From positions 5,270,001-5,334,000 of the forward strand of contig NZ_CP108081.1 of assembly GCF_036182465.1 (NCBI RefSeq): DNA of 64,000 bases. Reading direction: 5' to 3'. Below are positions 43,022-52,638 of the stretch, piece by piece (the stretch's first letter is position 1; every line of letters begins with the position of its first letter). This DNA comes from Streptomyces sp. NBC_00258. GTDB taxonomy: Bacteria; Actinomycetota; Actinomycetes; Streptomycetales; Streptomycetaceae. The notes beneath the pieces were generated by a model that was not told the origin of the DNA, did not search any database, and saw only the letters and a program-made list of their open reading frames with translations. The translations under genes were made by a program, and so were the position numbers.

Positions 43022-44193
43022 GTCCGGGACACCGTCCCACACTCCTCCGTCCCGGAATTCCCGAGGTCCCGGCTGCGGTCGTACGGGTCGGTCGTGGGCC
43101 CGCTCGGCGGCGCGCCCGTGGGGTCGGCCGAGTCGAACTGCGGGTGCAGGAAGCCGTCGTAGACGTCACAGGCGGAGTTGGCGAGATCCTGGTCGTGGCG
43201 GTCGACCGAGAGCCTGCCCGGAGTGACCTCGTACGTCGCCGGGTTGAGGAGCTCCAGGTCGAGGATGCGGCGGACGATGGTGCGGGTGACCTCGGTGGCG
43301 TCCGGGTCGGCCGGGGCCAGCGCGTAGACGAAGGTGTAGTCGGCGTGGATGGCGACGCCACCGTCCTTGCCCGCCTTGAAGGTGGTACGGCCACGGGTCT
43401 TGACCACGTCGCCGACGAGCCGCACCTCGTCCGGGTCGAAGCGGCTGAAGAGCCAGAGCGGGTCGCTGTCCTTGCCGGGCTCGCGGAGCCAGGACCTCGC
43501 GTCGTCGATCATGTCCGGCTGCTTGGGGTCCAGAATTTTGTCGAGCGTGGTCTCGGGGGTGCCGCCGAGCAGGGTCTTGCGGTCGAGGTTCGCGTCGACG
43601 AGCAGGGACTTGGTCTGCGCCAGGGCCTTGGCCACCTGGTCCTTGCCGAACGCGCCGACCGGCGTCGCCTCCGGCAGGACGATTCCGGCCGCGCCGTCGG
43701 CGTACCGCACGGCGGGAGAGCCGGCGAACGGCTCGTCCAGCGTGGGCGTTCCGGGCGCGCCGGAGGGGGCGTTCGTCGGGGCCGCGGTCTCGTCGGGCAG
43801 CGGGTTCGCCGACTGCGTGCCCTCGTCCGTGCCGGTGCCGAATGGGTCGCCCGGCAGCAGGGACGGCTTCATGGCCACCACGGCCAACGCGATCGCGAGT
43901 ACGACGCCGATGATCGTCCACACCTTGCGGCGCCGGGCCGCCCGCCCGTTCATCTCCTGCCAGGCAGGCCCGGTGCGCCACCCCGGGGGCAGTTCGCCGC
44001 GTGCCTCCTGCTGCCGCAGCCTTTCGGTCACCATGCGGGCCCGCGCGGACGGCTCCTTGGGTGCGTCGGACGTGTGGATGTCCCGCTCGCTGTCCTCGAC
44101 GAACCGCGCCCACACGTCATCCGGTATGGGCTCTCCGGACTGCCCAGCCCCCTCGGGTTCCTCGGATGTCTTCTCCGACGGCTTCTCGGCCAT
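43018..44193 (-). CDS. Single-pass membrane protein with extracytoplasmic domain
   Basis: A 391-residue protein of unknown function. The cytoplasmic part (about 1-88) is charged and helical (PIPDDVWARFVEDSERDI, VTERLRQQEARGELPPGW), followed by one transmembrane helix near 90-108 (VWTIIGVVLAIALAVVAM). The outer part (110-391) has a Pro/Thr linker and a globular domain with ILDPKQPDMIDDARSWL, LWLFSRFDPDEVRLVGDVV and YTFVYALAPADP. Two Cys (SACDVYD, EECGTV) near the end may pair outside the membrane. It is the first gene of the two-gene unit with the lipoprotein-like protein and is divergent from the LAETG protein. Confidence 0.85.
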   Translation of the reverse strand: MAEKPSEKTSEEPEGAGQSGEPIPDDVWARFVEDSERDIHTSDAPKEPSARARMVTERLRQQEARGELPPGWRTGPAWQEMNGRAARRRKVWTIIGVVLAIALAVVAMKPSLLPGDPFGTGTDEGTQSANPLPDETAAPTNAPSGAPGTPTLDEPFAGSPAVRYADGAAGIVLPEATPVGAFGKDQVAKALAQTKSLLVDANLDRKTLLGGTPETTLDKILDPKQPDMIDDARSWLREPGKDSDPLWLFSRFDPDEVRLVGDVVKTRGRTTFKAGKDGGVAIHADYTFVYALAPADPDATEVTRTIVRRILDLELLNPATYEVTPGRLSVDRHDQDLANSACDVYDGFLHPQFDSADPTGAPPSGPTTDPYDRSRDLGNSGTEECGTVSRT

Positions 44194-44479
44194 GGCGCTG
44201 GCGCCTCTCCCCCATGATCGACCCGCGGATCGACGTTTTCTTCGAATTACTCGACGGACAAACGATGGACAGTTCTAAGGCGTGGGCAAGGGAGTTCACA
44301 AGTCCGATCCGGCTGTGACCCAGCCCACATAAGAATTCTGTGAGTTCGAGGACAACCCTTTACAGGAGTCACAGGTCTCACTTGCGGAACCAACGGCCGT
44401 ACCCGCGTACCCCGCACGCGGAGGCCTCCCAACCTCTCGTGCCGCAACGCTGCGGTACGCCGGACTCTCCGAGGTCTTC

Positions 44480-45475
44480 ATGAAGCTTCGCCGTGTCATG
44501 GCCGCTGCGGCCACGACGGCCGTCATAGCTCCGCTCGCGCTGCTGTCGGCTCCTGCCGCCTTCGCGACGGACCCCACGCCCACCGGGACCGAGTCCGCCA
44601 CCACGACGCCGAGCGCGACGCCGACCACCACCGAGACGACGACGCCCAGCGCGACGCCCACGACGACGCCGCCGAGCACCGAGATCCCCTCGGGTACGCC
44701 GACCCCGAGCACCACCACCACGCCCACCGGGTCGCCGACCACGACGCCCGGGCCGAGCGAGGAGCCCGACCCGGACGTCCCGTACTGCGAGGACCTCGAC
44801 GAGAACTACGGCGACGCCAAGGTCTCCGCGGACATCAAGGGTCTGCCCGGCAAGATCGTCGCGGGCGACGGCTTCCACAACTTCAACCTGGTCGTCACCA
44901 ACGAGTCGAAGGCCGACATCAAGGGTGTCGCCTTCTACGCCGAGATCGAGAACTACGAGCTCGACGAGGCGAAGTTCCTGAGCCCGTACGTCACGCTGGA
45001 GTTCAAGAACACCGAGTCCGGCAAGTGGGAGCGGATCGGCGACGAGAACTGGGCCGGTGACTACTTCTTCTACGTCGAGTCCCTGAAGGCGAAGGCGAGC
45101 GAGAAGGTCGCCCTGCGCTTCAGCGTCGACAAGGGTGCCCCGGCCGGTGACTCGTACTCCTTCGGCTCCGGCGCCTACCTGGACAAGATCAAGGACCAGG
45201 ACTGCATCGCCGAGGGCTGGGCGCAGTACGACTTCGAGGTGCTGAAGGCCGGCTCGACCAACCCCGACCCGGGCACCGCCGACCCGAGCGACAACGGCAA
45301 GGACCCGGTGAAGAAGCCGCAGGGCAACGTCTCCGAGCTGCCGACCGGCAACCTCGCCGAGACCGGCTCCAGCTCCGCCCTGCCGACCATCGGTCTCGTC
45401 GGCGGCGCCGCCGTCGTCGCCGGTGCCGGCGCTGTGTTCGTCGTCCGCCGCCGCAAGGCCGGCGCCGACGTCTAG
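44480..45475 (+). CDS. Sortase-anchored surface protein (LAETG, SrtE class)
   Basis: A 331-residue cell-wall-anchored protein. A signal peptide (MKLRRVMAAAATTAVIAPLA, cleavage near 30) precedes a Thr/Pro/Ser spacer (31-90, repeats such as TTTPSATPT), then a globular domain (about 98-255, including YCEDLDENYGDAKVSADI and FHNFNLVVTNESKADIKGV). The sorting signal is LAETG at 292-296, followed by a hydrophobic helix and the RRRKAGADV tail. Streptomyces class E sortases recognise LAxTG, so covalent attachment to the wall is expected. Two Cys in the domain could form a disulphide. The ligand is unknown. Confidence 0.93.
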   Translation: MKLRRVMAAAATTAVIAPLALLSAPAAFATDPTPTGTESATTTPSATPTTTETTTPSATPTTTPPSTEIPSGTPTPSTTTTPTGSPTTTPGPSEEPDPDVPYCEDLDENYGDAKVSADIKGLPGKIVAGDGFHNFNLVVTNESKADIKGVAFYAEIENYELDEAKFLSPYVTLEFKNTESGKWERIGDENWAGDYFFYVESLKAKASEKVALRFSVDKGAPAGDSYSFGSGAYLDKIKDQDCIAEGWAQYDFEVLKAGSTNPDPGTADPSDNGKDPVKKPQGNVSELPTGNLAETGSSSALPTIGLVGGAAVVAGAGAVFVVRRRKAGADV

Positions 45476-45524
45476 GACGCGTAGGGCGTAACTCGCTTCA
45501 CGCGACCAACGCTTCACGCAAGAA

Positions 45525-45564
45525 ACGAAGGACCTGCGCTCGGAGGGGGGCGCAGGTCCTTCGT
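45525..45564. terminator. Bidirectional terminator between LAETG gene and GMC oxidoreductase
   Basis: acgaaggacctgcgc (45525-45539) pairs over 15 bp with 45550-45564, loop of ten bases, placed between convergent genes and almost abutting the oxidoreductase stop. Confidence 0.85.
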
Positions 45565-45566
45565 CG

Positions 45567-47345
45567 TTACTTCTTCGGCGGCACCGTCGGCATTCCCAGG
45601 AACGGCAGGCGCAGCGCGCCGAAGGCGTCCGCGGGGACGGCGGGTGCGAGGGGCTCGACCGGCTTCAGGCGCTCGTACGCGGCCCCCTGCGCCGGACGCG
45701 GGTCCGCCTCGCCCTTGTTGGGCCAGTACGACATCGCGCGCTCCGCCTGCGCGGTGATCGTGAGCGAGGGGTTGACGCCCAGGTTCGCCGAGACCGCGGC
45801 ACCGTCGACGACCGAGATGCCCGGGTGTCCGTACAGCCGGTGGTACGGGTCGATGACGCCCTCGTCGGCCGAGGCGCCGATCGGGCACCCGCCCAGGAAG
45901 TGGGCGGTCAGCGGGGTGCCCATCAGCTCGCCGACGTTCGAACCGGCGAAGCCGTTGATCTCCGCGGCGATCGCGGAGGCGGACTCCGAAGCGGCCTTGA
46001 TCTGCTTGGGGTTGGGGGCGCCGTGGCCCTGGCCGGCCGTCAGCAGGCCCTTGCCCGCGCCCTTCGGCTTGAGGTACGTCGTCAGGGAGTTGTCGAGGGA
46101 CTGCATCACCAGGCCGATGATGGTCCGCTCCGACCAGCGGCGGTTGGAGAGCGAGCGGGCCACGAGGGTGGGGTGCTTCACCGCGTTGACCAGCCAGCCC
46201 AGAACCCTCGACGAGCCCTCCGCGTAGGGGACTTGGAGGATCGACAGACTGCCCATCGAGTTCGAGCCCCTGCCGTAGCGGACGGGCTCGATGTGGGTGT
46301 TCTCGTCCGGGTGGATGGACGACGTGATCGCGACTCCGCGCGTGAAGTCGACCTTCGCCTCACCGGTGGCCTTCCGGTAGCGGCGGTTGTCGGTCTGCGC
46401 GCCGACCAGGGCCTCGGAGTTGGTACGGGTCAGCTCGCCCAGCCTGCCGGACAGGTAAGGGAGTTGACCGCTCGACTTCATGCGGTGCAGCAGGGTCTGT
46501 GTGCCGTACGTACCGGCGGCGAGAACGACCCGGCGGGCCTTGAAGGTCCGGCCCTCGCCCTTGCGTTTCTCGTCCGTGGGGAGCGTCGCGACGGCGTAGC
46601 CGCCCTGCGAGTCGTCCGTGACCGACACGACGGTCGTCATCGGGTGGACGACCGCGCCCGCCTTCTCGGCGAGGTACAGGTAGTTCTCGTTGAGGGTGTT
46701 CTTCGCGCCGTGCCGGCATCCCGTCATGCACTCGCCGCACTCGGCGCACGCCCTGCGGGCCGGCCCCGCCCCGCCGAAGTACGGGTCGTCGACCTGCTGT
46801 CCGGGCCCCGCCTTCACGGTCCCGTCGGCGTCCTGGCCGTCACCGAAGAAGACACCGACCGGTGCCATGTGGAAGGTGTCGCCCACGCCCATCCGCTGCG
46901 CGGCCGCCTTGAGATGGACGTCCGAGGGGGTCATGGTCGGGTTGAGCCGTACGCCGAGCATGCGCCGGGCCTGGTCGTAGTACGGCTTCAACTCCTCCTG
47001 CCAGTCGGTGATGTCCTTCCACTGCGGGTCCTCGAAGAACGGCTTCGGCGGTACGTAGAGGGTGTTGGCGTAGTTGAGCGAGCCGCCGCCGACGCCGGCG
47101 CCCGCCAGGACCATCACGTTGCCGAGGAGGTGGATGCGCTGGATGCCGTACATACCGAGTTTCGGCGCCCAGAGGTAGTTCTTGAGGTCCCAGGAGTTCT
47201 TGGGGAGGGACTCGGGGGTGAAGCGGCGGCCCGCCTCCAGGACGCCTACGTTGTAGCCCTTTTCTGTGAGGCGTAGGGCGGTCACCGAGCCGCCGAAGCC
47301 GGAGCCGACGACGATGACGTCGTAATCGTAAGTGTCCTGAGGCAC
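45567..47345 (-). CDS. GMC-type FAD oxidoreductase (cholesterol-oxidase-like)
   Basis: A 592-residue flavoprotein. The FAD-binding Rossmann motif is VIVVGSGFGGSVTALRLTEKG at the N-terminus, followed by GAGVGGGSLNYANTL and the late GMC-type GGCPIGASADEGVIDP and ISVVDGAAVSANLGVNPSL. Residues about 196-212 hold a Cys cluster (CAECGECMTGCRHG) reminiscent of iron-sulphur motifs, seen in some cholesterol-oxidase-like proteins but not in classical secreted ones. No signal peptide is present, so it is cytoplasmic. The substrate is uncertain (sterol or another alcohol). It follows the succinic semialdehyde dehydrogenase gene on the same strand with about 100 bases between them. Confidence 0.9.
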   Translation of the reverse strand: MPQDTYDYDVIVVGSGFGGSVTALRLTEKGYNVGVLEAGRRFTPESLPKNSWDLKNYLWAPKLGMYGIQRIHLLGNVMVLAGAGVGGGSLNYANTLYVPPKPFFEDPQWKDITDWQEELKPYYDQARRMLGVRLNPTMTPSDVHLKAAAQRMGVGDTFHMAPVGVFFGDGQDADGTVKAGPGQQVDDPYFGGAGPARRACAECGECMTGCRHGAKNTLNENYLYLAEKAGAVVHPMTTVVSVTDDSQGGYAVATLPTDEKRKGEGRTFKARRVVLAAGTYGTQTLLHRMKSSGQLPYLSGRLGELTRTNSEALVGAQTDNRRYRKATGEAKVDFTRGVAITSSIHPDENTHIEPVRYGRGSNSMGSLSILQVPYAEGSSRVLGWLVNAVKHPTLVARSLSNRRWSERTIIGLVMQSLDNSLTTYLKPKGAGKGLLTAGQGHGAPNPKQIKAASESASAIAAEINGFAGSNVGELMGTPLTAHFLGGCPIGASADEGVIDPYHRLYGHPGISVVDGAAVSANLGVNPSLTITAQAERAMSYWPNKGEADPRPAQGAAYERLKPVEPLAPAVPADAFGALRLPFLGMPTVPPKK

Positions 47346-47450
47346 GTGTGCTCCTCGTTGAGTGTCCGTGCGGGTTGTGTGTGGCTGGCCGGGTCACGCG
47401 GCGGAGCCGCATATCGATGCGGCCCCCGCGCCCCTGAAAGACGAGAACTC

Positions 47451-49076
47451 CTAGCGGAACCGGAACGCCTTCATGAGCCTCAGGCTGCGGCTCATGAACT
47501 GGGCGTAGCCCTCGTCGTCCATGCCGAGGGACGGGGCCATGGGCAGCAGGCGCTGCTGGGCGACCGTCTGGGCCTCGGTGTACTTGAGGATGCCCTCGGA
47601 GCCGTGGCGGCGCCCGAGGCCGGATTCCTTCATGCCGCCCATCGGGGACTGGACGCTGCCGTAGGCGGGCGCGTAGCCCTCGTTGACGTTGACCGTGCCG
47701 GTGCGCAGGCGGGCCGCGACCTTGGCGCCGCGGCGGCCGTCCTTCGTCCAGACCGACGAGTTGAGGCCGTAGGGCGTGGCGTTGGCGAGTTCGACCGCCT
47801 CGTCCTCGTCCTTGAAGCGGTAGATGGAGACGACCGGGCCGAAGGTCTCCTCGTTGCAGACCGCCATCGGCGCCTCGACCCCGTCCAGGATCGTGGGCTC
47901 GAAGAAGTACGGGCCGATGTCCGGGCGGGCGACACCGCCCGCCACCAGCTTGGCGCCCTTGGAGACCGCCTCCTCGACGTGCCGGGTCACCGTCTCCAGC
48001 TGGCGCTCGCCGACCAGCGAGCCCATCTCGGCGCCGTACGCGAGGGACTTGCCGAGCCGCATCGCCCTGGTGCGCGTGGCGAACCGCTCCACGAAGGCGT
48101 CCGCGACCGACTCGTGGACGTACAACCGCTCGATGGAGATGCACAGTTGGCCCGCGGACGAGAAGCACGCGCGGACCGCGCCGGCCGCCGCCTTGTCGAT
48201 GTCGGCGTCCTCCAGGACCAGCATGGCGTTCTTGCCGCCGAGTTCGAGGGAGACGCCGACCAGGCGGGCCGCCGCGCTCTGGGCGACCTCGCGGCCCGTG
48301 CGGGTGGAGCCGGTGAACGAGACGTAGTCGGCGCGCTTGACGACCTCCGGGCCGACGACCGGTCCCTCGCCCAGGACGACCTGGAAGACGTCGGCAGGCA
48401 GGCCCGCCTCGATCAGCAGGTCACGGGCCCACAGGGCGGTGAGGCAGGTCTCGGTGTCGGGCTTCATCACGACGGCGTTGCCCGCGACGAAGGCGGGGAT
48501 CGCGTCGCCGACGGAGAGTTCCAGCGGGTAGTTCCAGGGGGCGATCTGGCCGACGACGCCTCGGGGGTGGCGCAGCTCGGTGACCTTGGTGAGGGTCGGC
48601 ACGGCGCCCGCGTGACGCTTGGGCCTGAGGTACGAGACGGCCTTGCGGCCGTAGTGGCGGGCCGCCACGGCGACGGCCTGCACCTCCTCGTGGGCGTGCA
48701 GCCGGGCCTTGCCGGTCTCCAGCTGGATGAGGTCGAGCACCTCGGCCTGGCGGGCGAGCACCAGGTCGTGGAAGCGGAGCAGGACGGCTGCGCGCTGCCT
48801 GACGGGGGTCTGGGCCCAGACGGCCTGGGCGGCGCGGGCCTTCTCGTAGGCCCGCTCCACGTCCTCGGGGGTGGACTCGGGCAGGTCGGCCAGCTTCTCG
48901 CCCGTGAACGGCGTGTGGTTGGCGGTGCGGCCCGAACCGACCACGCCACGCGTGAGCTGTGCGATCAGCTCCGGCGTGACCACGTCAGCAGCCGTGCGGG
49001 CGCCCTCGGGGGCGGGCGCGAGGGGGTTGGTGCCAGTCTTTTCCGGGGCCTGTACCGGGGCCTGCGAGTCGGTCAT
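47451..49076 (-). CDS. Succinic semialdehyde dehydrogenase
   Basis: A 541-residue aldehyde dehydrogenase that oxidises succinic semialdehyde to succinate with NAD(P)+. Landmarks are GQIAPWNYPLELSVGDAIPA, FTGSTRTGREVAQSAA, LELGGKNAMLVLEDADID (catalytic Glu), SSAGQLCISIERLYV (catalytic Cys) and NEETFGPVVSIYRF. The GabD2-like N-terminal extension is long. I start at ATG 49076 (MTDSQAPVQAP), which has a TACGCT about seven bases upstream, suggesting a leaderless message; the frame is open to 49169 but is not needed. With the GMC oxidoreductase it could form an operon. Confidence 0.93.
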   Translation of the reverse strand: MTDSQAPVQAPEKTGTNPLAPAPEGARTAADVVTPELIAQLTRGVVGSGRTANHTPFTGEKLADLPESTPEDVERAYEKARAAQAVWAQTPVRQRAAVLLRFHDLVLARQAEVLDLIQLETGKARLHAHEEVQAVAVAARHYGRKAVSYLRPKRHAGAVPTLTKVTELRHPRGVVGQIAPWNYPLELSVGDAIPAFVAGNAVVMKPDTETCLTALWARDLLIEAGLPADVFQVVLGEGPVVGPEVVKRADYVSFTGSTRTGREVAQSAAARLVGVSLELGGKNAMLVLEDADIDKAAAGAVRACFSSAGQLCISIERLYVHESVADAFVERFATRTRAMRLGKSLAYGAEMGSLVGERQLETVTRHVEEAVSKGAKLVAGGVARPDIGPYFFEPTILDGVEAPMAVCNEETFGPVVSIYRFKDEDEAVELANATPYGLNSSVWTKDGRRGAKVAARLRTGTVNVNEGYAPAYGSVQSPMGGMKESGLGRRHGSEGILKYTEAQTVAQQRLLPMAPSLGMDDEGYAQFMSRSLRLMKAFRFR

Positions 49077-49203
49077 GGCCCGCAGCGTATGCCCGGGCCC
49101 GCCGCTTTGGGTACCCGGCGGTAATAGGGATTCACCGAGTGCACACACAGCGCCAGCGATCACTGGCAATGAATGGCCTGATCAGGGGGTTGTCCGGCGA
49201 CGA

Positions 49204-50961
49204 TCAGGGCCCGACCGAAAAATCGGAGCGCGGGGACCACTTCCTCGACCCGCCGATCTCCAGTCGGTCGCGCGCGCCCTTGAACACCTCAGTGCCCCTT
49301 TTCTCGTCCGCCGTCCCCTTCGGCATGTCGACACGCAGCTCGTACAGCCGGCTGTCGTCGGTGAGGATCATCAGCTCCATGACGCGGACCAGCCTGCCCT
49401 CGGTCTCGTAGGTCGTGTCGACGAGCACGGCCTCGTTCCCGTGGACGGACGTCTTCGTGTACTGCGTCTGCGACTCCCCGTATCCGGCCCATGTCTCGGC
49501 CGAGTCCTTCGCCTGGCCCATCGGCGAGCGCGGCGCCTCGTCCCACTGGGTGAGGCGGACCTGGACGACCTCGTCGTTGTCGTAGATGGCCATGCGCGGC
49601 TGGTCGTCGGGGCCGCCCTGTTCGTGGAAGCGCACGTACTGCCTGGGGAGGGAGAGAACGGCGTTCAGGTCCTCCTCCTCGTGGGCGACCCAACTGTCCC
49701 TGGTCGTCGGCGGGTTCGGGGTCACCGACGGCTCGCCCCCTGCGGCGGTCGCGCTGTCGTCGGTGAGCGAGGTCCCGGCCCAGACACCACCCACGACGAG
49801 GAGGGCACCGGCCAGGACTCCCGCCACGAGGCGCGCGGTGGAGCGCTTGCGCTTGGGGCGTACGGGGATGGACTCGGCCTGGGTGTCTTCAGAGGTGGCG
49901 GGGGTAGCGGGCGGGGCGGCCGCCTCCGGTCGCTCGGGCGACTCAGGCGGCTCAGGCGGCTCGGGCGGCTCGGGCGATTCACGCGGCTCGGGCGACTCGG
50001 ATGCCCCCGCCTCGCCCCGCGCCTCGCCCGAGGCGGAAGGCGCGACGAGTTGCACAGTCCCCGAATCGTCCGCGAACTCCCTCAACGCGGAGGCGTCCTG
50101 AGGGATCGTCGGATCTCCCTGCCGAACCGATGCCGGAACCGGCCACCATTCCGCCACCGCCTCCAGCGCGGCGACCACCTCGTCCGCGTCCGGTCTCTCG
50201 TCCGGGTCCTTCGCCAGGAGCCGCACGATCAGCACACCAAGTGGCCCCGCCTGCTTGGGTTCCGGCGGCTCGGCGGACAGGATCGCGGCGAGGGTGGACT
50301 CCAGCGTCGTACGCCGGAAAGGGGACCAGCCCTCGACGGCCGCGAACAGACAGACGCCGAGTGACCACAGGTCCGCGGCAGGACCCGCGCCGCGGCCGGA
50401 CATCCGCTCGGGTGCGATGAACTCCAGGGAGCCCACGAACTCCCCGCTCATGGTGAGGGATTCCTCCCCCTGGATGTGGGCGATGCCGAAGTCGGTGAGC
50501 ACGACACGACCGTGCTGTCCGAGCAGCACGTTGGCCGGCTTCACGTCACGGTGCACGATGCCCTTGGCGTGCGCGGCCTTCAGCGCGCCCACGACGGCGA
50601 GCCCGATCCGGGCGGACTCGGCGGGCGGAAGCGCGCCGCGCTGCAGCACCTCGTGGAGGGACTCGCCGCGGATCAACTCCATGACGATCCAGGGCAGTCC
50701 GTCCTCCACGACCACGTCATGGATCGCGACGGCCGCCGGGTGTTCCACGCGCGCCGCGGCCCGCGCCTCCCTCTGCAGCCGGTTGTACGCGCGCTGATGG
50801 GCCGCGTCCTGGGGATCGCCCGGAAGCCGTGGCTCCTTGACCGCCACGTCCCGCTCGACGAGTTCGTCGACGGCCCGCCACACGGTGCCCATACCGCCGG
50901 AGCCGATGCGCTCGGCCAGCCGGTAACGGCCTCCGATCAACCGCCCCCCGTCATCGCTCAT
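49204..50961 (-). CDS. Ser/Thr protein kinase with extracytoplasmic domain
   Basis: A 585-residue transmembrane kinase. The kinase domain (about 11-275) has the Gly loop IGSGGMGTVW, catalytic Lys in VAVKEPR, HRDVKPANVLL, DFGIAHI and a GPAADLWSLGV alpha-F. A Pro/Glu/Ser linker with repeated PEPPE units precedes a single transmembrane helix (about 376-396, LVAGVLAGALLVVGGVW). The outer domain (about 415-585) has PRQYVRFHEQGG, VRLTQWDEAP and YELRVDMPKG and may be related to the outer domains of the other kinases in the cluster. It is last in the minus-strand kinase series and is about 50 bases from the diacylglycerol-kinase-like gene. Confidence 0.95.
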   Translation of the reverse strand: MSDDGGRLIGGRYRLAERIGSGGMGTVWRAVDELVERDVAVKEPRLPGDPQDAAHQRAYNRLQREARAAARVEHPAAVAIHDVVVEDGLPWIVMELIRGESLHEVLQRGALPPAESARIGLAVVGALKAAHAKGIVHRDVKPANVLLGQHGRVVLTDFGIAHIQGEESLTMSGEFVGSLEFIAPERMSGRGAGPAADLWSLGVCLFAAVEGWSPFRRTTLESTLAAILSAEPPEPKQAGPLGVLIVRLLAKDPDERPDADEVVAALEAVAEWWPVPASVRQGDPTIPQDASALREFADDSGTVQLVAPSASGEARGEAGASESPEPRESPEPPEPPEPPESPERPEAAAPPATPATSEDTQAESIPVRPKRKRSTARLVAGVLAGALLVVGGVWAGTSLTDDSATAAGGEPSVTPNPPTTRDSWVAHEEEDLNAVLSLPRQYVRFHEQGGPDDQPRMAIYDNDEVVQVRLTQWDEAPRSPMGQAKDSAETWAGYGESQTQYTKTSVHGNEAVLVDTTYETEGRLVRVMELMILTDDSRLYELRVDMPKGTADEKRGTEVFKGARDRLEIGGSRKWSPRSDFSVGP

Positions 50962-51011
50962 GCCCCATCAGTACCGTGCGGGGCCCGAGCTTGTCGACGT
51001 CATGCAGTGGG

Positions 51012-52472
51012 TCATGCGGTAGGCGGGGTCCGGTTCTCGGGCAGAGCCTCGTCCCTGGGCAGGGCCCGGTGCTTGGGGAGTGCCGTACGGCCCACCGCCG
51101 CCGCGAGTTTGCGCAGCCGGCGCCAGTCCATCGGCGGCTTGGTCTCCGGCACGCCCGGCCGGTTCCGGGGGACGCGCACGCGCAGCGCGCCGGGCTCGAT
51201 GCGGCACCGTACCGGCGTGGGCAGGACGAAGGCCTCGCCGTCGACGCCGACCTCGACCTCGGGAAGGTCGGCGTCGACGACCACCTCGCGGGCCGTGAGC
51301 ACCGTGAGCCCGGTGGAGTGCACCCCGAGCAGCAGCCCGGCGGCCTCGGCCGCGTTCTCCACCTTGATGCCGAGGACGCCGAGCAGACCGGACTCCAGCC
51401 GCTCGCGGTAGCCGAGGCCCGCCGGATCGTCCATGCGGTAGGGGTTGTTGCTCACGAGGAGTGCCTGGGGCGCCTCGATGACGGCCACCCCGGCCGCCTC
51501 CGCCCCGCTCGTCGCGCCGGTCCCAGCGGTCCCGCCGGTCCCGCCCTTCTCCTCGATCCGGGCGGTCAGCCGCGGCCCCCGCTGGTGCGTGAGCAGTTCC
51601 GGCAGCAGTTCCAGCGTCGTACGCACCTTGTCGTCGCGGTACTCGGGGCTCTGCACGACCACCGCGTACGCCCCGAACGAGGCGTTGTTGACGAAGGGGT
51701 GCCCGTCCGCGAAACCGAGGTCGACACGGACCTCGACCCCCGCGCCGGTGAGCGCGTCGAGGCAGGTGGCGGGGTCGTTCCGGTCGAGTCCGAGGTCCAT
51801 GGCGAAGTGGTTCCGGGTCCCGGCGGAGACGACGAGGAACGGGATGTCGTGCTCGGCGGCGATCGCGGCGACCAGCGCCTGTGTGCCGTCCCCGCCCGCG
51901 ACGCCGAGCAGATCGGCCCCGTCGGCGACGGCGCGCCGGGCGAGTTCGGTGACGTCCTCCTTCTGCTCGGGGTCGAGGAGGTGGACGCGCGCTCCGAGCC
52001 GCTCGGCCTTCTCCTTCAGCCCGAACCGCTCGACCTTTCCCCCGCCGGACCGCGGATTCATGATGAGGAAGGGCCTGGCGGGGGCGGGGGTCCTGTACTC
52101 GGCCACGCGCACGGCGTGCGACTTGGTCAGGCTGAGCGCGAACTTCCCGGCCCAGACGGCGAAGCCCCACAGCGCCAGGGACACCACGACGACCCACAGC
52201 AGGTTCGCGGCGGCGAAGAGCCCGATGACCGTGGCGGGTGTCGCGAGGGCCAGCACCCCGGCCGCGGCCCGGGCCGGTCCCCTGAGGGTCAGTACCCACC
52301 AGAGCGCGGCGACCGTGACCGCCGTACCGAGCACCCCGACCACGACGAGCAACACGCTCGCGGCCCTGGCGAATCCGATCGGCAGCAGCACGGCGAGGCC
52401 GGCCGCCGCCAGGGCACCACGCGCCGCCCACCGCTGGCGTGCGTGCGCACGCACGTCGAGATCCAGGCCCAC
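51012..52472 (-). CDS. Membrane diacylglycerol-kinase-family lipid kinase
   Basis: A 486-residue protein. Four hydrophobic helices at the N-terminus (about 15-110) are followed by a DAGK catalytic domain: the NAD-kinase-like NPRSGGGK (about 140), GGDGTQALV, VSAGTRNHFAMDLGLD and VNNASFGAYAVVV. A C-terminal beta domain (VEVGVDGEAFVLPTPVRCR) completes the fold. It probably phosphorylates a lipid such as diacylglycerol or sphingoid base. I choose GTG 52472, about eight bases after GAGAGG; GTG 52481 and 52490 are alternatives. It lies between two kinases and the lipoprotein gene, so a role in the same envelope signalling is possible. Confidence 0.9.
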   Translation of the reverse strand: MGLDLDVRAHARQRWAARGALAAAGLAVLLPIGFARAASVLLVVVGVLGTAVTVAALWWVLTLRGPARAAAGVLALATPATVIGLFAAANLLWVVVVSLALWGFAVWAGKFALSLTKSHAVRVAEYRTPAPARPFLIMNPRSGGGKVERFGLKEKAERLGARVHLLDPEQKEDVTELARRAVADGADLLGVAGGDGTQALVAAIAAEHDIPFLVVSAGTRNHFAMDLGLDRNDPATCLDALTGAGVEVRVDLGFADGHPFVNNASFGAYAVVVQSPEYRDDKVRTTLELLPELLTHQRGPRLTARIEEKGGTGGTAGTGATSGAEAAGVAVIEAPQALLVSNNPYRMDDPAGLGYRERLESGLLGVLGIKVENAAEAAGLLLGVHSTGLTVLTAREVVVDADLPEVEVGVDGEAFVLPTPVRCRIEPGALRVRVPRNRPGVPETKPPMDWRRLRKLAAAVGRTALPKHRALPRDEALPENRTPPTA

Positions 52473-52638
52473 GCCCGTCACCTCTCTCACAGGAAGCCGC
52501 GGGGAGGGTCGGCGGCTGTCGTCCCTGTTGTCCGTCGGTGCAGAGCAGTATGCCGTTCCCGGAACCGGCTTGACGTTTTCTTGACCTGCCCTCAGACTCC
52601 CAGCTTCACCGCAATACCACCGAAGGAATATTCGAATA

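Noticed and set aside
44320..44345. Short palindrome around agaattct upstream of the LAETG gene
   Set aside because: Only an 8-bp palindrome in an A/T-rich promoter patch; too short to call an operator.
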